This document shows, piece after piece, positions 38,791 through 52,701 of a stretch of 64,000 bases of DNA; positions within the stretch are counted from its first letter, which is position 1, and the number at the start of each line of letters is the position of its first letter. The stretch is from NCBI GenBank assembly GCA_932294295.1, contig OW028573.1, forward strand, positions 57,575,829 to 57,639,828, in the 5' to 3' direction. Made by a program: the position numbers and the translations under genes. Below the pieces are notes generated by a model that searched no databases, had not been told where the DNA came from, and saw nothing but the letters and a program-made list of their open reading frames with translations. The DNA comes from Alitta virens. Lineage: Eukaryota; Annelida; Polychaeta; Phyllodocida; Nereididae.

Positions 38791-41310
38791 GTCAGTCGGC
38801 AATGTCGGTGGCCACAGTTCAACAGTTTGGTTGTTCACAAATAGGGGAGGGCAATCACCACACAACTTCCGATGACATCTTCAATGTAAATGCAAATCGT
38901 AGGGGAGGCTGGAGTGCTAGAACTATCATGCAGGACCTAAAGACCTCGATCTCCTATTTATAAAGGCCCAAACAAGGGCAGTGATGTTTGGTTTGGTTCC
39001 TGTACCAAGAGTCTTGATAAGACGTAAATTTAAATAAATTCATCTCGGCGCATGAATTAACAGCAAGAGGAGCTAAAAGGTCTCCTGAATTTTATATAAT
39101 AGCATGAAGGGACCAGCAGGTATATACGCGGTGTTCGCCCAGTAATTAAAATCACCCTTAAAACTAAGCCCCGTTTCCATACTTGTAAGAACTGCAATGC
39201 TACGAATTTTGGGACGAACTTTGACAAATTCTCAGTGGTCAAGGTGACAGTTCACCAAGTCTAATTGTAAATTAGTCTACTAGTCTACCCATAACATACA
39301 AAATTAGAAAAAAAAAATGCCGTCCCCCGTCTCTAGAATTTGGCCAAATATAGTACATTTATGGTTCTGAATTGAACATCAGAACTTTAGAAGTTCGACC
39401 TTAGACCCCTCTAGAGACTTTTTTCCAGGCTACGACCCTGAATAATTTAATCCACCATAAAAATAATATATAGGACCTATTCCAGCAAAAAGTGTTGCAT
39501 GGGAGTTTTCTCTCGGGACAGTTTAACGACGAGTTTTGGATGATAATTGCGTAAAGTTGCGTAAAATGATAGAGGCGCCGGCGGGAAGTCGTTTTAGTGT
39601 TTGTGTGAAGACGACTTTCAAAAGTCGGAAACTAGCCGAAATTAGGGGTTTGTTTCATTTTTTTATCATTAAATGTAGAGGCACACGCAGAGAACAAAAG
39701 GTTTTGAATTGGGAGATAATAGAAGTCCGTGATAATCACTTAACGAGTCGAAGCACTTTGAAAGTCTCTAAAACAAGCCGCCCCATGTCAGTGTTGGGCA
39801 ATATGCAGCCAATCAAGCCAATGCAGGCAATTAATTGGCAATTATCTCATGGATCAGAATAACCTTGAATCACTGGTAAATTATGAGGACAACTTTGGTA
39901 CTAGAGACTTCAAAGGGATCCAACGGGGCATGCGTGAAAAGAGGGTCACAAGTGAGCAGGGGTGTTACGGGGGGGAAGCCAGGGGGTGAAAGAAACTCCC
40001 CGATCTCAGCACCCCCTGCATGATACTGAGCACGTGCGGGCAAGGCGAATACCCCCTGATGACCAGTTATTTCGTCACGCGTCTTAATCAAAGGACCCAG
40101 CTCATCACACGTGCCCGATTATTTTCAACTTAATTTCTCTCTAATCTTTCAATTTTTTTTTTTCAAACACCCGCACGCTAAAGATGACGTAAGCCTAACT
40201 TTCAAATAACTGAAAATTAATTTCTCTATTGAGATTTAATAAAATGGAATATATCTGTATATCTGCTCCGAACCCTTTGCTATCGCTGGCAAATTATGAA
40301 TCAAGTATATATATATATATATATATATAGGCCTATATATAGTCAACTTGTAGACAGACATTCATAGGCCTTTAAGTAAAAGACAAAGGGACGGCATACC
40401 CAACAAACTTTACAATATGTTTACCAAGTATCCCAGAAAATATATCTCATATGAGTAAAATATATTAATTATCAATTACACTATTAAGTTTATAATGCAC
40501 TGTAGTCAGCATAATCGTGTAAAGTACATTCTTGTTTGTTTAAAATCAGCCAAGATGTATCAAACAATAATGCTGGTTTGCTCACACATTCAATGTCTGA
40601 GGACTCTTAACAATATCCAACAAGATATTGTTAAACAATATTGTGGATAGACACCAGTAAAAAAAAAACTTTTCTGAAACAGACGATCATTTTTAAGAGT
40701 GTAAATATGTATACATATTAATAATTACCTTACAAGAATTCCCCATTTCAGCAAGACCGAAATATTGCTGTCATTTGCAAGCCGAGAGGCAGTTTGTCGG
40801 ACTACACAATTGTGTCCTCTCATCATTACGGCTGCCCCTGACATTCTAAAATGCAGGCAGGATCTGCATTTAATAAATCATAAGAAAATGAATGAATGGT
40901 GATGGACTCAGTACTGCACGACTCATGCAAAACTGCAAATTTGTCCTTGGAGGTAATCTTAAAAAGTCATATTTTTCTCGAGTTTATTCTAAATCTTATA
41001 CTCAGCATGGATGTACTCAGTAATTGAGTATTGTAAAATGAAATTGACTTAAAATAATTTGAATTGTTTCGTAGAAAAGGAGAGTTCAACTAAGCCTAAT
41101 TGAATAATAGAATCTAAGCATCCTAATTATAGAATGTGAATCAGGTGAGCTATTTGATTTGTGATGAAGAAATTGGTCATTCAATTGCTTCATAAGTCTC
41201 GACGGCTTTTTGGGAAGCAATGACGAAGCATATGCTTTGGAAAATGAAGATGAGCTCTTCTTCAGTTTGACCATTTAGCTAATTGCCTTTTTTTGTGGCA
41301 AGGCTGTTCA
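38791..41310. other. Intergenic, no gene recognised
   Basis: Contains a (TA)n tract at about 40307-40330 followed by TAGGCCTA, and no supported ORF. Confidence 0.4.
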
Positions 41311-41688
41311 CACTGGGGTGCATCAACTGCTCAATTAGCTGCGCGCTGATTGGCTGACGTGGAATAAGCCCCGCCCCCTGTGTCACTACTCACCGTGTCG
41401 CGATTGAGTCAATTCGGTTCATGCAAATCAGGAGGGAGGTTTTTAGGCGCACCCCTCTGGTCTACCAGCACAACAGGTGAACCTTGCAAGCAAAGCAGAA
41501 CTCGCAGTGATCTTGATACTCTCTAAGAAGCCACAAATATTACAACTAGGATTACCCTCAACAAGGGACTACTTACACAGAGCATGTACTGCCATTTTGT
41601 GGGAATAACATTATAAGTGACTTAACTTGAATCTCCTAAAAGAGTTGCATCGTCATTTTCACGAATCTCAAGAAATCAAAAAGACAGC
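41311..41688 (+). promoter_or_regulatory. Putative gcm proximal promoter / 5' leader
   Basis: Within 380 bp of the gcm start codon are a CCAAT box on the reverse strand (GATTGGC, about 41348), a GC box (CCCCGCCCC, about 41369) and an octamer ATGCAAAT (41421-41428). No canonical Su(H) site was seen. The transcription start was not determined. Confidence 0.4.
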
Positions 41689-44600
41689 ATGACTTTGGCA
41701 GAAGAATGCACAGTTCGCCGAGGGGGGAGAGACTCTGCAAGCCCCCGGCCCTGCACCCCCGCCTCCCCGGATCTCGACAGTCGGCACCAGTGGGACATCA
41801 ATGACAACAACATGCCTCTCGTGAGTACTTTTCATTTTATATGCAATTACTACTTTTTTTCAGTTTCAAAAGTATGAGGGGCAAACGTAGGTCAATGTTC
41901 TGAGACATAAAATACCATTGGTGGATCATTCTGTTGTAAACAAGTTGCTACAATGTAGCGTCATTGACAAAATGCGACACTTAACAAGTATACAAATTGT
42001 TTTACTGTTAATTTGTAGCTTTTCGGTTAATATTTAACTGCTGCAATAATATATTAAGGCCTAGGCCTATATATTATTCGTGGGACAAATTCAATTATTA
42101 ACTCGAAATATAAGTTTATCATAAACATGACACTTGCTAGTTTGGTGCTGAGGTTAAAGTGCGCGGGGCAGAGGACAAATTTTGACCCCGCGCAAACGTT
42201 TTAGGGTTTTTGAAACAAGACCCGAATTCAAACATCATCACTAACAAAAAAATCTTCAAAATGTCATAACATGATACTTGCTCTTGCCAACCCCAAATTT
42301 GTCAAGTTTACGTTAGATTCTAAAGTCTTTGTGGATTTGTTTGCTAGTTGTTGAAACTTTGTAAAGCGTCTATAAAAAAAACCCTGCTTGCATGTTGGTC
42401 CATATAAAGTACATAAACATTTAAAAATCTTTTGTTTTAGTATTTAACAAACCTGAAGCTTCGCTTCTAATATAATGCGGTCATTTATGCAATAGGCCTA
42501 TAGAAATAATAAAAAGTAAATTTGTATTTGTCAATCCCTTACACAGAGATATTTGGGAAAAACCGCAATAAAAATATATATTTAGATAAGAAAAGCTAGG
42601 CGGCCTAGGCCAGTCGATGCATATAGCATACAGAAGACTGTTTTCAAAATTGAGATAATTCCTTCAAAAACAAGCCTACTTCAGAAATATAATAAGTATG
42701 AATATGGTACAACTCTCAAGTAAATAATGTCATTATACAGAATATTTTGTTATATATATCCTTGAAAACAAGAGGCAAATATTTTTATATTTTCAAGTGC
42801 ATTTTTTATGCTCTATATATATAGACCCTCCACACCGAGATGCACTGGCCATTACAGGTGTAGGTAATTTCTCGAGAAATCAACAAGCTCCCAAATTAAG
42901 AAAGTAAACAGAGAATGAAAATGAGGCAAAATGAGGTGCATAGGAAGATAGGAGTGAAAACAACATGGCTTGGTCTGAATAAGTCTTGCTAAATGACCCG
43001 TGTAATGCACCTGAATTAGGGGGCCCAGTACCTAGGAACGCCCTAAACTGGAGTCAAGATTTAATTTACCCCCGATGCAACGATTACCCCTCATGATAAT
43101 TGCCACAAGACTGGTGTTTAAGAAACGCCCTGGGGTACGAGTTGCTAGGCAGGGAGAGTGATTCACCCTCTGAATTAATTTACCTGGGATTTCATATGTA
43201 AATTCAACTAAATCGTGACACTGCTATTGTCCACTACATCTAATTTGATATAGATATCTGCGCATCAGTCGCCATAACAACTTAAATTGGCGTCCCCAGA
43301 AAGACTGACAGATCTAATAGAAATAATATTCAATTAGATTTTTAATCATTTTTAGGAGTATGAACTGATATTGAAGTCCTACTGCGGCAACTATTGTGTG
43401 AGGCAATATCTTATTCTTGTACCCCTAGTGCTTGACCGGTAAAAGGGACACAATTTTCTGGTGATACTTTGGCAAGCAAAGGGCAATGGCCACTTGACAG
43501 TGGGAATGACATGTCGCGAGGGTTGCAGGCTTTATTGGCAATGCCCTCTGACTCTTGACCCCGTGGTTGTGACCTTCTCCCCCTCCCCCCAAGACAGATG
43601 GGCCTCCTAGACAATTTTATCCATACAGGACAAATGATGGGAAATAGGGAATTTATCTGCTAAAGATTGCAAGTTTTTTTTTAGTAACAGAAAGGCTCAT
43701 GATTGTATACATTTTTGTAAAATTTAGAAATTGTGATATTCGGAAGTTTAGAGAATTTGTTTTTATTCTTTAAGGGAAAAGAAATTGTCTTTTAAATGTA
43801 AATAATGTTTATTTAGTTGGAATATTGTTCCAATAGAAATTATAGAACAAATATGAAAATTCTGAAAATCAAATATAACAACAAAAGTTGCTGCCTTGCA
43901 CCTGGTAAACTATTTCCGATAAAATGTCCTCAGTTTTGCATCAGTTCATCAAATTCAACACAAGATTAAATCCATTTAAGCCCCGGATTTGTCGTGAATA
44001 ACTTTTCTGAGAAATCAAATCCTTGAACAAACTGTTGCAAAAAAGGACAGGAGCTGAAGATGCGCCAAAGTACGCGTCGTTTTCCGCGCTTTGGGCGTAT
44101 TGGTTTGCGACGTCACAATGGCAGGGATTACGTCGACTTGTGACCACGACAATCGCTCTGACGCAACGTATGAATACCAATGTGCGATATGTAAACATGA
44201 TTGTTACAAGCGTGCATAATAATGAAATAGTCTGATAAGTAGCTGTTACAATTGAAATCGTTACAATATGGTTACAAGCTTGTTTCTACCCGTTCTGTAC
44301 CAGCAATGCACAGATAGTGAGCACAGATAGTAAGCACAGATAGTAAGAATGGTAAATGAGTGAACATGCATTTTGCTTTGAATGATGGTGACGACATTGA
44401 TTACTGTGTGATCATTGGCAACGTGCCCTTGATAACAAGTTTAGTGATAGATTGAGGTCCTGGGCTGGCACAGAAATGACCTTTTATAAAATCAGCAGCA
44501 CCCTGAATGACCTTGCCACAAAAGGTCATTTGGTTATTATGGCCGTGACATTCCGGTGATCAATGCCTCGCAGTGCAGATAATTCAGACATAGTCTGTAA

Positions 44601-47600
44601 ATAAGGATCCCTACATAATATAAGCACATCTAAAATATCGCTAATCTATTTATAAATATTTAGAATATGGTGTAATTAGAAATTTGTCAATTAGCCAATA
44701 TAGTCATCCAAATGTGCCTATACATAATAGTAAATAAATTATTAATGTGAATTGTTATTATTTATTAAAAAGCTATAAAAATTAAACGCCATGTAGCTTA
44801 ATAATAAAGATCGAGTATTGTGATGCAAGTTTTGGTTGTAATATGCATAAAACAATGTGTCATAATCAAGTCATTTCCCTTTCACTAAGCTTAAACACCG
44901 CATAAACACTGGACCCAATTGCCCCAGCTCCAAATGAGCGAAATAAACACAGCACTTTTTGTGCCAATTGCCACTAATTGCACGTTCAAGTGCATGGCAG
45001 GATAGATCAGGAGAGCAAATCCACATCCAGACCTAATGGCAGGAATATGCACTAAATAGATTGCAATGCAATTATGCACGTGTACCAATAATATTTCCAT
45101 TTCATTTGGAGCGTAATATGCAGGACCAATTATTGATAGGTTGAAGGATCACTAAAATTTAATATTTATATGATTAACGCACAGTGTTTTAATACCAGAA
45201 AATGCGTTTATATAATTTAATAAAATGTGAATGTTAACATGATATCATCTAAATATTTATAAAGTCGAACGAATATCAAAGTTTTCAGATTTTTATTGTA
45301 GTTGCTGGTTGGCCTTATTATTATACCAAAGAAAATGCAATTCATGGATTTTTGATAATAAATGACAAGATGATGTTGAACTGAAATACTTTCTCCCCTA
45401 CATCAGAACTGCGTTGCATTCAATGACCTACCTTTCGGCTCGTTTCTTAAAGTGTTAATTTTTGCTTTTAGGTCTCTGACCACGACGTCTGGGAAGAGTG
45501 GCCCGAAGGACATTGTCGGTTTGTTTACGAGGGCGAACATGAAGAAGGCAGACGACACGCTTCCGGTTGGGCAATGAGGAACACAAATAACCACAACGTC
45601 AACATTCTGAAGAAGTCCTGCTTGGGCGTTCTCGTCTGCTCCCGAGACTGCATTCTCGAAAATGGAGACAAAGTTCACTTGAGGCCTGCTATTTGCGACA
45701 AAGCAAGAAAAAAGCAATTGGGTAAGTACAATTAAATTGATTAGAACTATTGAGATATATTCTCAAAGTATATTATTTGGAAGAAAGCATCGTCATCTAG
45801 GCATATTACTATAGGCCTAGCTGTCGATGAAAAATAAAAGGGACGGTTTTATTTTTCTGTTTTGAACAATTAATAAACTATGTTTTTGATGGGTCAAAAA
45901 TGTTCTATATTTCCACACATGCTACTGATAACAGAAGTGCGTCATGACTCACTACATATATTATGTATGTATCTTACACATATATGTGGCTGTATATATG
46001 ACCTAGCAAAAAAAAGGGGGGGGGGAGGAAAAAATAAGGTTGGCTGATAGAAACCCATGCAACACATCAATAAACACCATCAGAGAATATATAGGGATAG
46101 ATTTATGCGAGCCTTTTGCCAATGATAATCACCACCATTTGGCGCCAATTTGCCCTGACCGGGTCGAGGTGTACCGAGGGTTCATTCCTGCCCCATGCGA
46201 CTTTCCCCCAAAATAGCTGCAAATTATTCGTTAAATGTCGTGACAAATATTCTGACAATGCCATAAAACAACTGCACATTGATGGAATCAAATTATAATC
46301 TTCTATTTCGTAGCGTTTCCTGAATTATTTGAATTGTAGTAAACAAAGTTTGACATGATCAGCCTATTTCATAAAGGGCCTATTTTCATAAATTTATTCA
46401 TTATAGGAAAAAAAAAAAAAAGAAGTTTCTCATAGCTGTTTTTGTGTGTGAAAATAACTATTTGGGCCATTATAGGATTGCGAATGCCTGATCAATTTTA
46501 GTATGTGCCCCATGAGACCAAATTTTAAAAAGAAATCTTATTTGAATCCAGTATGAGAATTCATCAAGACCCTAGTCCAAAACCTAGTCCATTATCTTAG
46601 CATACACCTGTTATTTTAGAAGACATCCGTATTAAATGTCTTGAGGCCTTGGGGCTTATAACTCAGTGTGATACACAAAATGTTTACTTTTGACTACAAA
46701 GTGATGTTTAACTGTAAATGATATTTAACAAATTATAGGATGTGAACTGTTGATTTTCTGGTCGCTGATATCAGACTGCGCATCCTGGAAATCACTTTTA
46801 GGCCTACCCTACCCTGAGGGCATCTCAAAATTGGCGTGGTGACCCACATAGCTGTGTACCCCCTGCTCCCCTTTCACGGGCCCTCGATGTGGTGGCCAAA
46901 TTTGGCCTCTCCCCCCCCCCCCCCCCCCCCAATTTTTGTATGACCAAAGCAGCCTAATCATGTGCAATTATTTTCTGGGCAGCAGTAAAAATGGGTGAAT
47001 TTTGTTGACATGGGACAGAGCGCCAAAAGCCACAATGGGGTCATGTATGATTTGGTCACATTTTGATTTCAAAATTGCCCTCAGTGAATATTTGCCAGGG
47101 TAGAAATATCTAAAAACCATAAGCAATTATCGATATGAGCTGGCTAAGTTGGCATGTAGATGTTGCCAGCTAAGTTAAACAAGTTTATCTATAATAAGCC
47201 TGTACCAAACCGGATCCTAGGAAATTGTATGCTTCATCTTAGTTGGCCCGTCTCCCCCCCCCCCTTTAATTGAACCTTTTTTCTATTAGTATTTTTCTAC
47301 TCGCAGTGTAATTCTGAACCAATACATCATTTTGCTAATTTGATAATTGCCTCGAGTATGCATATTTTTGGGAGTTATCAAAATGTCAAGCTAACTATTG
47401 CTAATAGTTCTTGTCTGTGATAAACAACCCATTCATGCATTTCACCCATGCTTTCCGGCAGCCAATCAGTGGCGTTGCGTCATTTTCCAACGACCTATTA
47501 GCCACTGAGGGGTGCCTTATTTACCCTTGCCCTTAATCCATAAAGGGCCAATTCAGGCACCCCATGCTAATTGGGGGTTCCAGTATTACTTTGACAATTT

Positions 47601-49940
47601 GATAGCTCGTTCGGAATGATGCTCTTTTATTGGTTACGCGAAGTTTGATTTGTTGCACCCCTAGACGGGTATTGGTGCAAGGGGTGATGAGCAGGTGGTT
47701 TTTACCCCTTCTCTGCTCTGCAACTAGCCCCATCGGTCAGTTTTTACCCTCTCATTACATCTACGGTTGTACTGTATTATTCAATGGTGCATGAACACAA
47801 CCATGTTGTTAAAATAAAAAGTTCCAGAACCTAATTGTATCAGAATAAAGGGCACTCGAAAAGATGGCGCATACGCATCAGGAAAAAGTTCCTTTTGTGG
47901 AAGCAGCATGCAAATTTAGTTTTTCCTTCTGCCTGCGTCATATTACTAACTTTCCAACTCATCCAACAACTAGCTTGCGTGACATTTTTGATTTTGATAA
48001 CTCCAAAAAATAGCATACATGTTAACAGTAAATTGTCTATGATATACATATTTATGATATTTTTTCCTTTCTTCCAGGCAAACAATGCCCAAGTCCCCGA
48101 TGCGATGGTCGTCTGGACCTCCTTCCTTGCCGAGGACACTGTGGATATCCGGTCACCCACTTCTGGAGACACACGAATGGATCCATCTTCTTCCAGGCGA
48201 AAGGAGTCCATGATCACGCAAAACCAGAAGTGAAGTCTTCTGCTGAAGCAAGGAGACATCTTTATCTCACCAAGGATGGCAGATCAGTGGTAAGTGTTAG
48301 GTTGATCTATCAGTATGCTTCTAAGCACAAGTCTGAAATAATGCTGATTTTTAATGAGCTTTATAAATGCTATTTTTCTGTCAGTATGTCAACCGAAAGT
48401 GATGGCAGTGTTGTTACATTTAACTAAAAGTTTCCCATTTTTGTTTCCTCAGGTGTCTGAAAGACGAGGCAGAAAGAGAGCCAACCCAGATTCAGTCACA
48501 AATGTGCCCAACAAGATGCTTAAGATCGAAGGTCGCACCCAGCTAATGTGTTCCTGTCCTCCATTCGAATGCCTCTGTGGACCTCCTCTTCCTCCATACA
48601 GACAGCCATCACCCACCAGTGCCACCACAACTCCTGTTCAGTATCAGATTCCACAGAATCAGGTTGCATGGCATCCCAGCAGCAGTTACAATTTCAGCAG
48701 CATAAGAAGTGACAGCTTCAGCGATGCATCCAACACCACAGACTACTCCACTGATGTTTACCAGTCTTCATCAGCTCACTATGTCAAACCATCACCAAGT
48801 CCAAACCAAGGCGCTCACTATGTCAAACCATCACCCAGTCCAAACCAAGGCAGCCACACTACATATGAAAACAGCACCTACTACCAACCATCATTTATCA
48901 AGATGCCTGAGATCGACTTCCGAGACTGCGTGTTTGGCAAGACTCAGACACTGAACCGGTACACCCAGAGTCAAAACCAGCAGTTCTCACCATCTCAGTA
49001 TCCTCTCATATCTGAAAGTCTTCAAGGTCAGCAGCAGCAGCAGCAACTCGGCTATTCCCAAACCAGTTGTCGAATGTCCAACAGCTCCCCAGGTGCTTGT
49101 GACCAAACCCAGGTGCCCAGTATGCCTGCAGAATCTCCCTTGTCCAGTCAGTATCCTCAATGCAGTGTTCAGTCTTCAGTCCCGATGACCCATTATGGAC
49201 AGTCTGAAGCCATGAGGACTGCTGGACAGTACGCCTTTCCTGGGTATTACTCCACAAATCAATGTGCTGTGTCTTCCACACAAGGACAGTACATGTCACA
49301 GCGCAGCCAGCAGCAGTGCGACACATATGACCCCTTAAATGACTTTGAAATCAACAGCGCAGGAGATATCCTGTCTCTTGACCAACCGATTCATCAACGA
49401 CCCCCTGTGCCTTCCACAACGTCTTGTGCAAGACAGAGATCAGTGTCTCCCCAAATGGTTGCTGTCCAGCGAACATCCTCTCCTGCTAACGTCACGACGA
49501 CAGTCGATTCCTCCTTGATGCCTTCCATCACATCCATAATGGCTGGCGAACGTGATGTCATGTCGCCAGAACAGCACATTGACAAGATTCTTGGCTTGGA
49601 GCTGCAGTACAATGACTGTCAAAAAGATCTGGTTGGCAGTGTGTCGCCTGCATCTTCATGTGACCAGAAAGTTCCCTCAGGAGGTGTGTCACCCCACCAC
49701 GGATCCGCTACACCTCCTTCTTTGGTTGAGCTTCAACCATTGAAGAATCATTTGACCCCTAAAGACATGCCCAAGTGTCAATACTACTCCCAGAATGACT
49801 GTTCGGTGTACCCCAATAGTCCAATGTACTTCTTCAACCCAAGTGAGAGCTACAGTGACTCATACCAGTTGCATTCAAACTACCAGAATCATCATTCCAT
49901 GTTCCGCACAGGAATGAACCCCACTCCTATCTACCACTAA
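41689..49940 (+). CDS. gcm: Glial cells missing transcription factor (GCM domain)
   Basis: DNA-binding developmental regulator of the GCM family; in echinoderms it specifies pigment/immune-type cells, in flies glia and blood, in vertebrates parathyroid and placenta. Exons 41689-41820, 45472-45721, 48078-48289 and 48453-49940 sum to 2082 nt, 693 residues. The GCM domain spans about residues 33-197 over exons 1-3: [94 protein letters not shown] and [14 protein letters not shown]. The zinc-binding Cys and His residues are visible. A basic stretch [10 protein letters not shown] follows. The remaining 490 residues are one exon, Ser/Gln/Pro/Tyr-rich, an activation-type region with a short polyglutamine (near 390) and a tandem 13-residue repeat (306-331). 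Introns 1 (3.65 kb) and 2 (2.36 kb) are candidate enhancer sites. The start is the first in-frame ATG of exon 1. Confidence 0.95.
44309..44347. repeat. 13-bp tandem repeat, three copies
   Basis: GCACAGATAGTRA repeated three times in gcm intron 1. The AGATAG core of each unit is a GATA-type motif, so the array makes three evenly spaced potential GATA sites. Confidence 0.75.
46908..46930. repeat. Poly-C tract
   Basis: Uninterrupted C run of more than 20 bases in gcm intron 2, preceded by a GC-rich stretch. It may form i-motif/G-quadruplex structures. Length is likely uncertain in any assembly. Confidence 0.8.
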
Positions 49941-50400
49941 GGCTCTTAGCTGATTCAATGAACTGTTTTTCACTTCTATGAACTTGTTAACAAGTAGGTC
50001 GGTCCTACATGAACTGTTTCAATCTCATTATCCTAGTCTCACATGTGTACTCCACATGGCCACAAATCTCGCATCCACAACACACAAAGAATCGCAAACT
50101 ACACTTATTCAACCAATAGATCTCCATTGGTCATTTGAATCCTCCTTGATCTCTAGTGCATTAGTTTATTTATTTGTTTAGATCTCGATTTGATCAATTA
50201 AAGTGCTTAAATCCTTAAATGGTGCCCAAATCCAGGAAAGTGCTTAGTCACACATTCCAGAAATTCTAACCAGACAAATGACATTCATGTTTCAAATGTA
50301 AATAGATATCTTCTATGATTTATTTTGTTTATTTTGTATAGCCTTGCCATTGCATTGAACTGTATATTTATATGTATTTATTTATGTATTCACATTCACG
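49941..50400 (+). other. gcm: gcm 3' UTR
   Basis: No ORF of note; runs from the stop codon to the poly(A) signal at 50402. Confidence 0.6.
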
Positions 50401-50401
50401 C

Positions 50402-50407
50402 AATAAA
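50402..50407 (+). terminator. Poly(A) signal of gcm
   Basis: AATAAA in GCAATAAATTG, 0.46 kb past the gcm stop. Confidence 0.65.
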
Positions 50408-50529
50408 TTGTTAAAATGTGAAATTAGAGTTACGTTGTGCATCATTTTTGTTTGCAAGGACTTCCCTTCAGTGATGACCAAAAGGACATTAAAATACAAA
50501 GAAAAATTATTAAAATTTCCACATATAAA

Positions 50530-50535
50530 TTTATT
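50530..50535 (-). terminator. Probable poly(A) signal of RB1CC1
   Basis: AATAAA on the minus strand, about 120 bp from the gcm signal on the plus strand; the two genes converge. Using it gives RB1CC1 a 3' UTR of about 2.2 kb (50530-52701). A more proximal site cannot be excluded. Confidence 0.4.
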
Positions 50536-52701
50536 CATAATATAGGCATATATACACAGACATTTGCAAAATAGTTAAAAAAATTCTGACAACCTGTACC
50601 AATGAACTGGTATATATATATACATCATAAATGAACCCCTGGAATATATACACTATACCTATTTATTCACATAATCATCATAATATGGTTTAAGAACTAA
50701 CCTCCGACTTAATCTCGCAAAATCAGCATTCACTTGCCATGGTATATTACAGATTGTTAAAATACGTTAAGTTATGGAAACCTACATGATGGTTATAAGT
50801 CACTTTTACCCTAGGTAATCTAGAAAATACAACTTTAATTTTTCAAAAACTACTGTTAGTACAGTTACTTACATGTTAGTCAAACTATAATGGTTTTTTT
50901 TTTTTTTTTTTTTTGTTGGACAAGCATTCGAACAAATTTTTGGTCTGAAAAATCTACTGAAATTACAAAACACAATTTCTGTGTGACAATGCCAAATCTT
51001 CAGATTAAATTAGTTTTAGCACATCCGCACTAGATTTTATAGCACACATTAAATTATACATGCGTACCAGACATTTAAGTGAAAAGTCAATTTTAAGGAA
51101 TATAAATTCCTTTTCAGTCTGAAGATAGTTTCACCGGTCCGCCAAGTGGGTCATCAATATCTTCAATTGAACTAAAGAGAAGCTAACAGATGTCATGCAG
51201 TGCGTTTGAAAAAGTCACAGTGCAGAGTAAAGATGACTTAATACTTAGGCGATAATCAAAGACTTCTCCATTGGAACACTCATTTATATATATATCAAAT
51301 GTTGACAGGAATAACTCTCATGGCAGCAAAAATATCACAATTCACAAAACGTGTGGACTAATTGCACCTATCACACATCTTAACATTTGCTTATAACAGT
51401 TAAGTAGGTCTATACATCAATGTACAACCTCTGGAAACAGACACAACAAATTATGAAGAACAAGAAAACAGAATCTGCAGCCAGAAATTAACAAACAAGT
51501 TGTTGGGACCTCAAGAACATTTGAAACGTCATTCACATTACTTTATATTCTCTTCGGTATACCTGAAGGTCCTTTTACTTTAATCACAAAGGTCCTTTTA
51601 CTTTAATCACAATGAATCACTTTGTACACTACACACTAACAGAAACAATTCCTGAAAGACTGAAACGAACACCTAAAAAACTGCACAGGATGATTAGAAA
51701 ATGTCACGCCTAGAAAACACACGGAACATTTCACTATTATTCTACAATTGTTCAAAAACTGTAATTTTCATTATGTACATTTTGAGACTACTTGTATTGG
51801 AGGAAGTGTGCATAAATGGAATAATTAACGATGAACATCCCTGATTTATCAAAATATAGGCTACACAGTTGCATAAAATAACATGAAATCGTGTTTATCA
51901 ACATTCAATCAAGATGACATGGACAAAAACATGTTGAAGGGGAACATTGAAAATACTGAATAAACCCTTGCGAAGGCTGATAGCAGTGTAATCTGTAATG
52001 TAAGACCAGGCAGTAACCATGAAAACAGTGTTATGAGAGCATGAATCATATTCTGTGGAACACTGTATTCTACATGCCTATCCTTCAGTTACAGGTGACG
52101 CTGCACAAATCCCCTTATGTGTCTAAACAGACACATTAAGATATGCAGTTCTAACTTGTACTGTCTATGTGAAAATGACTCTTAGTAGAAAGTATGTATA
52201 AAGTAGATTAGTCACAAGACTATCAATGATAGAATATATTGTATTACCCTAGAAGAAAAGATATAAATAAATCATATAGCACATAGGAAGAAAAATACTT
52301 TTTAACCAGAAGAAAAAAGGGATACCACTTCAGGCAATATTTCATTCAAAACTCCATACATAGTCAAGTCTCATACATCATCAACAAATTAAGAAATGAA
52401 TTCGACTTAAATAAGTATAAAGTAACATTATATTTTGACAAGCAACAAAGACTATATAGTAATACCCATTTGTGGAAAATGATTATCCTTCCTTACATAA
52501 AGCCTTAATATATATATTGATATTTTCCCCATATGTTCTAGGTTAACATTGAGAAAGAAATCTGTACCATTTTCAGCTGATACTAATGCAGCCTCTGATC
52601 ATCTCATATTACAACGAGCAGTTGCAAATTTACAATATTTTGATTTATAAATAAATGGATAAATAGTTAATTAATTGAAATAAATCTAAGAAGAACCAAG
52701 G
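50536..52701 (-). other. RB1CC1: Presumed long RB1CC1 3' UTR
   Basis: AT-rich, no supported ORF on either strand. Contains a poly-T run at about 50894-50914 and a 23-bp exact tandem duplication (51566-51611). Confidence 0.4.
51566..51611. repeat. 23-bp exact tandem duplication
   Basis: AAGGTCCTTTTACTTTAATC plus three bases, twice in direct succession without mismatch; a recent duplication or assembly artefact in the presumed RB1CC1 3' UTR. Confidence 0.8.

Noticed and set aside
40900..41688. Su(H)/RBPJ (GTGRGAA) sites expected upstream of an echinoderm gcm
   Set aside because: None found; only GACGTGGAATAA, which lacks the core.
48709..49622. Several alternative-frame and antisense ORFs inside gcm exon 4
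   Set aside because: Shadows of a long Ser/Gln/Pro-rich exon.
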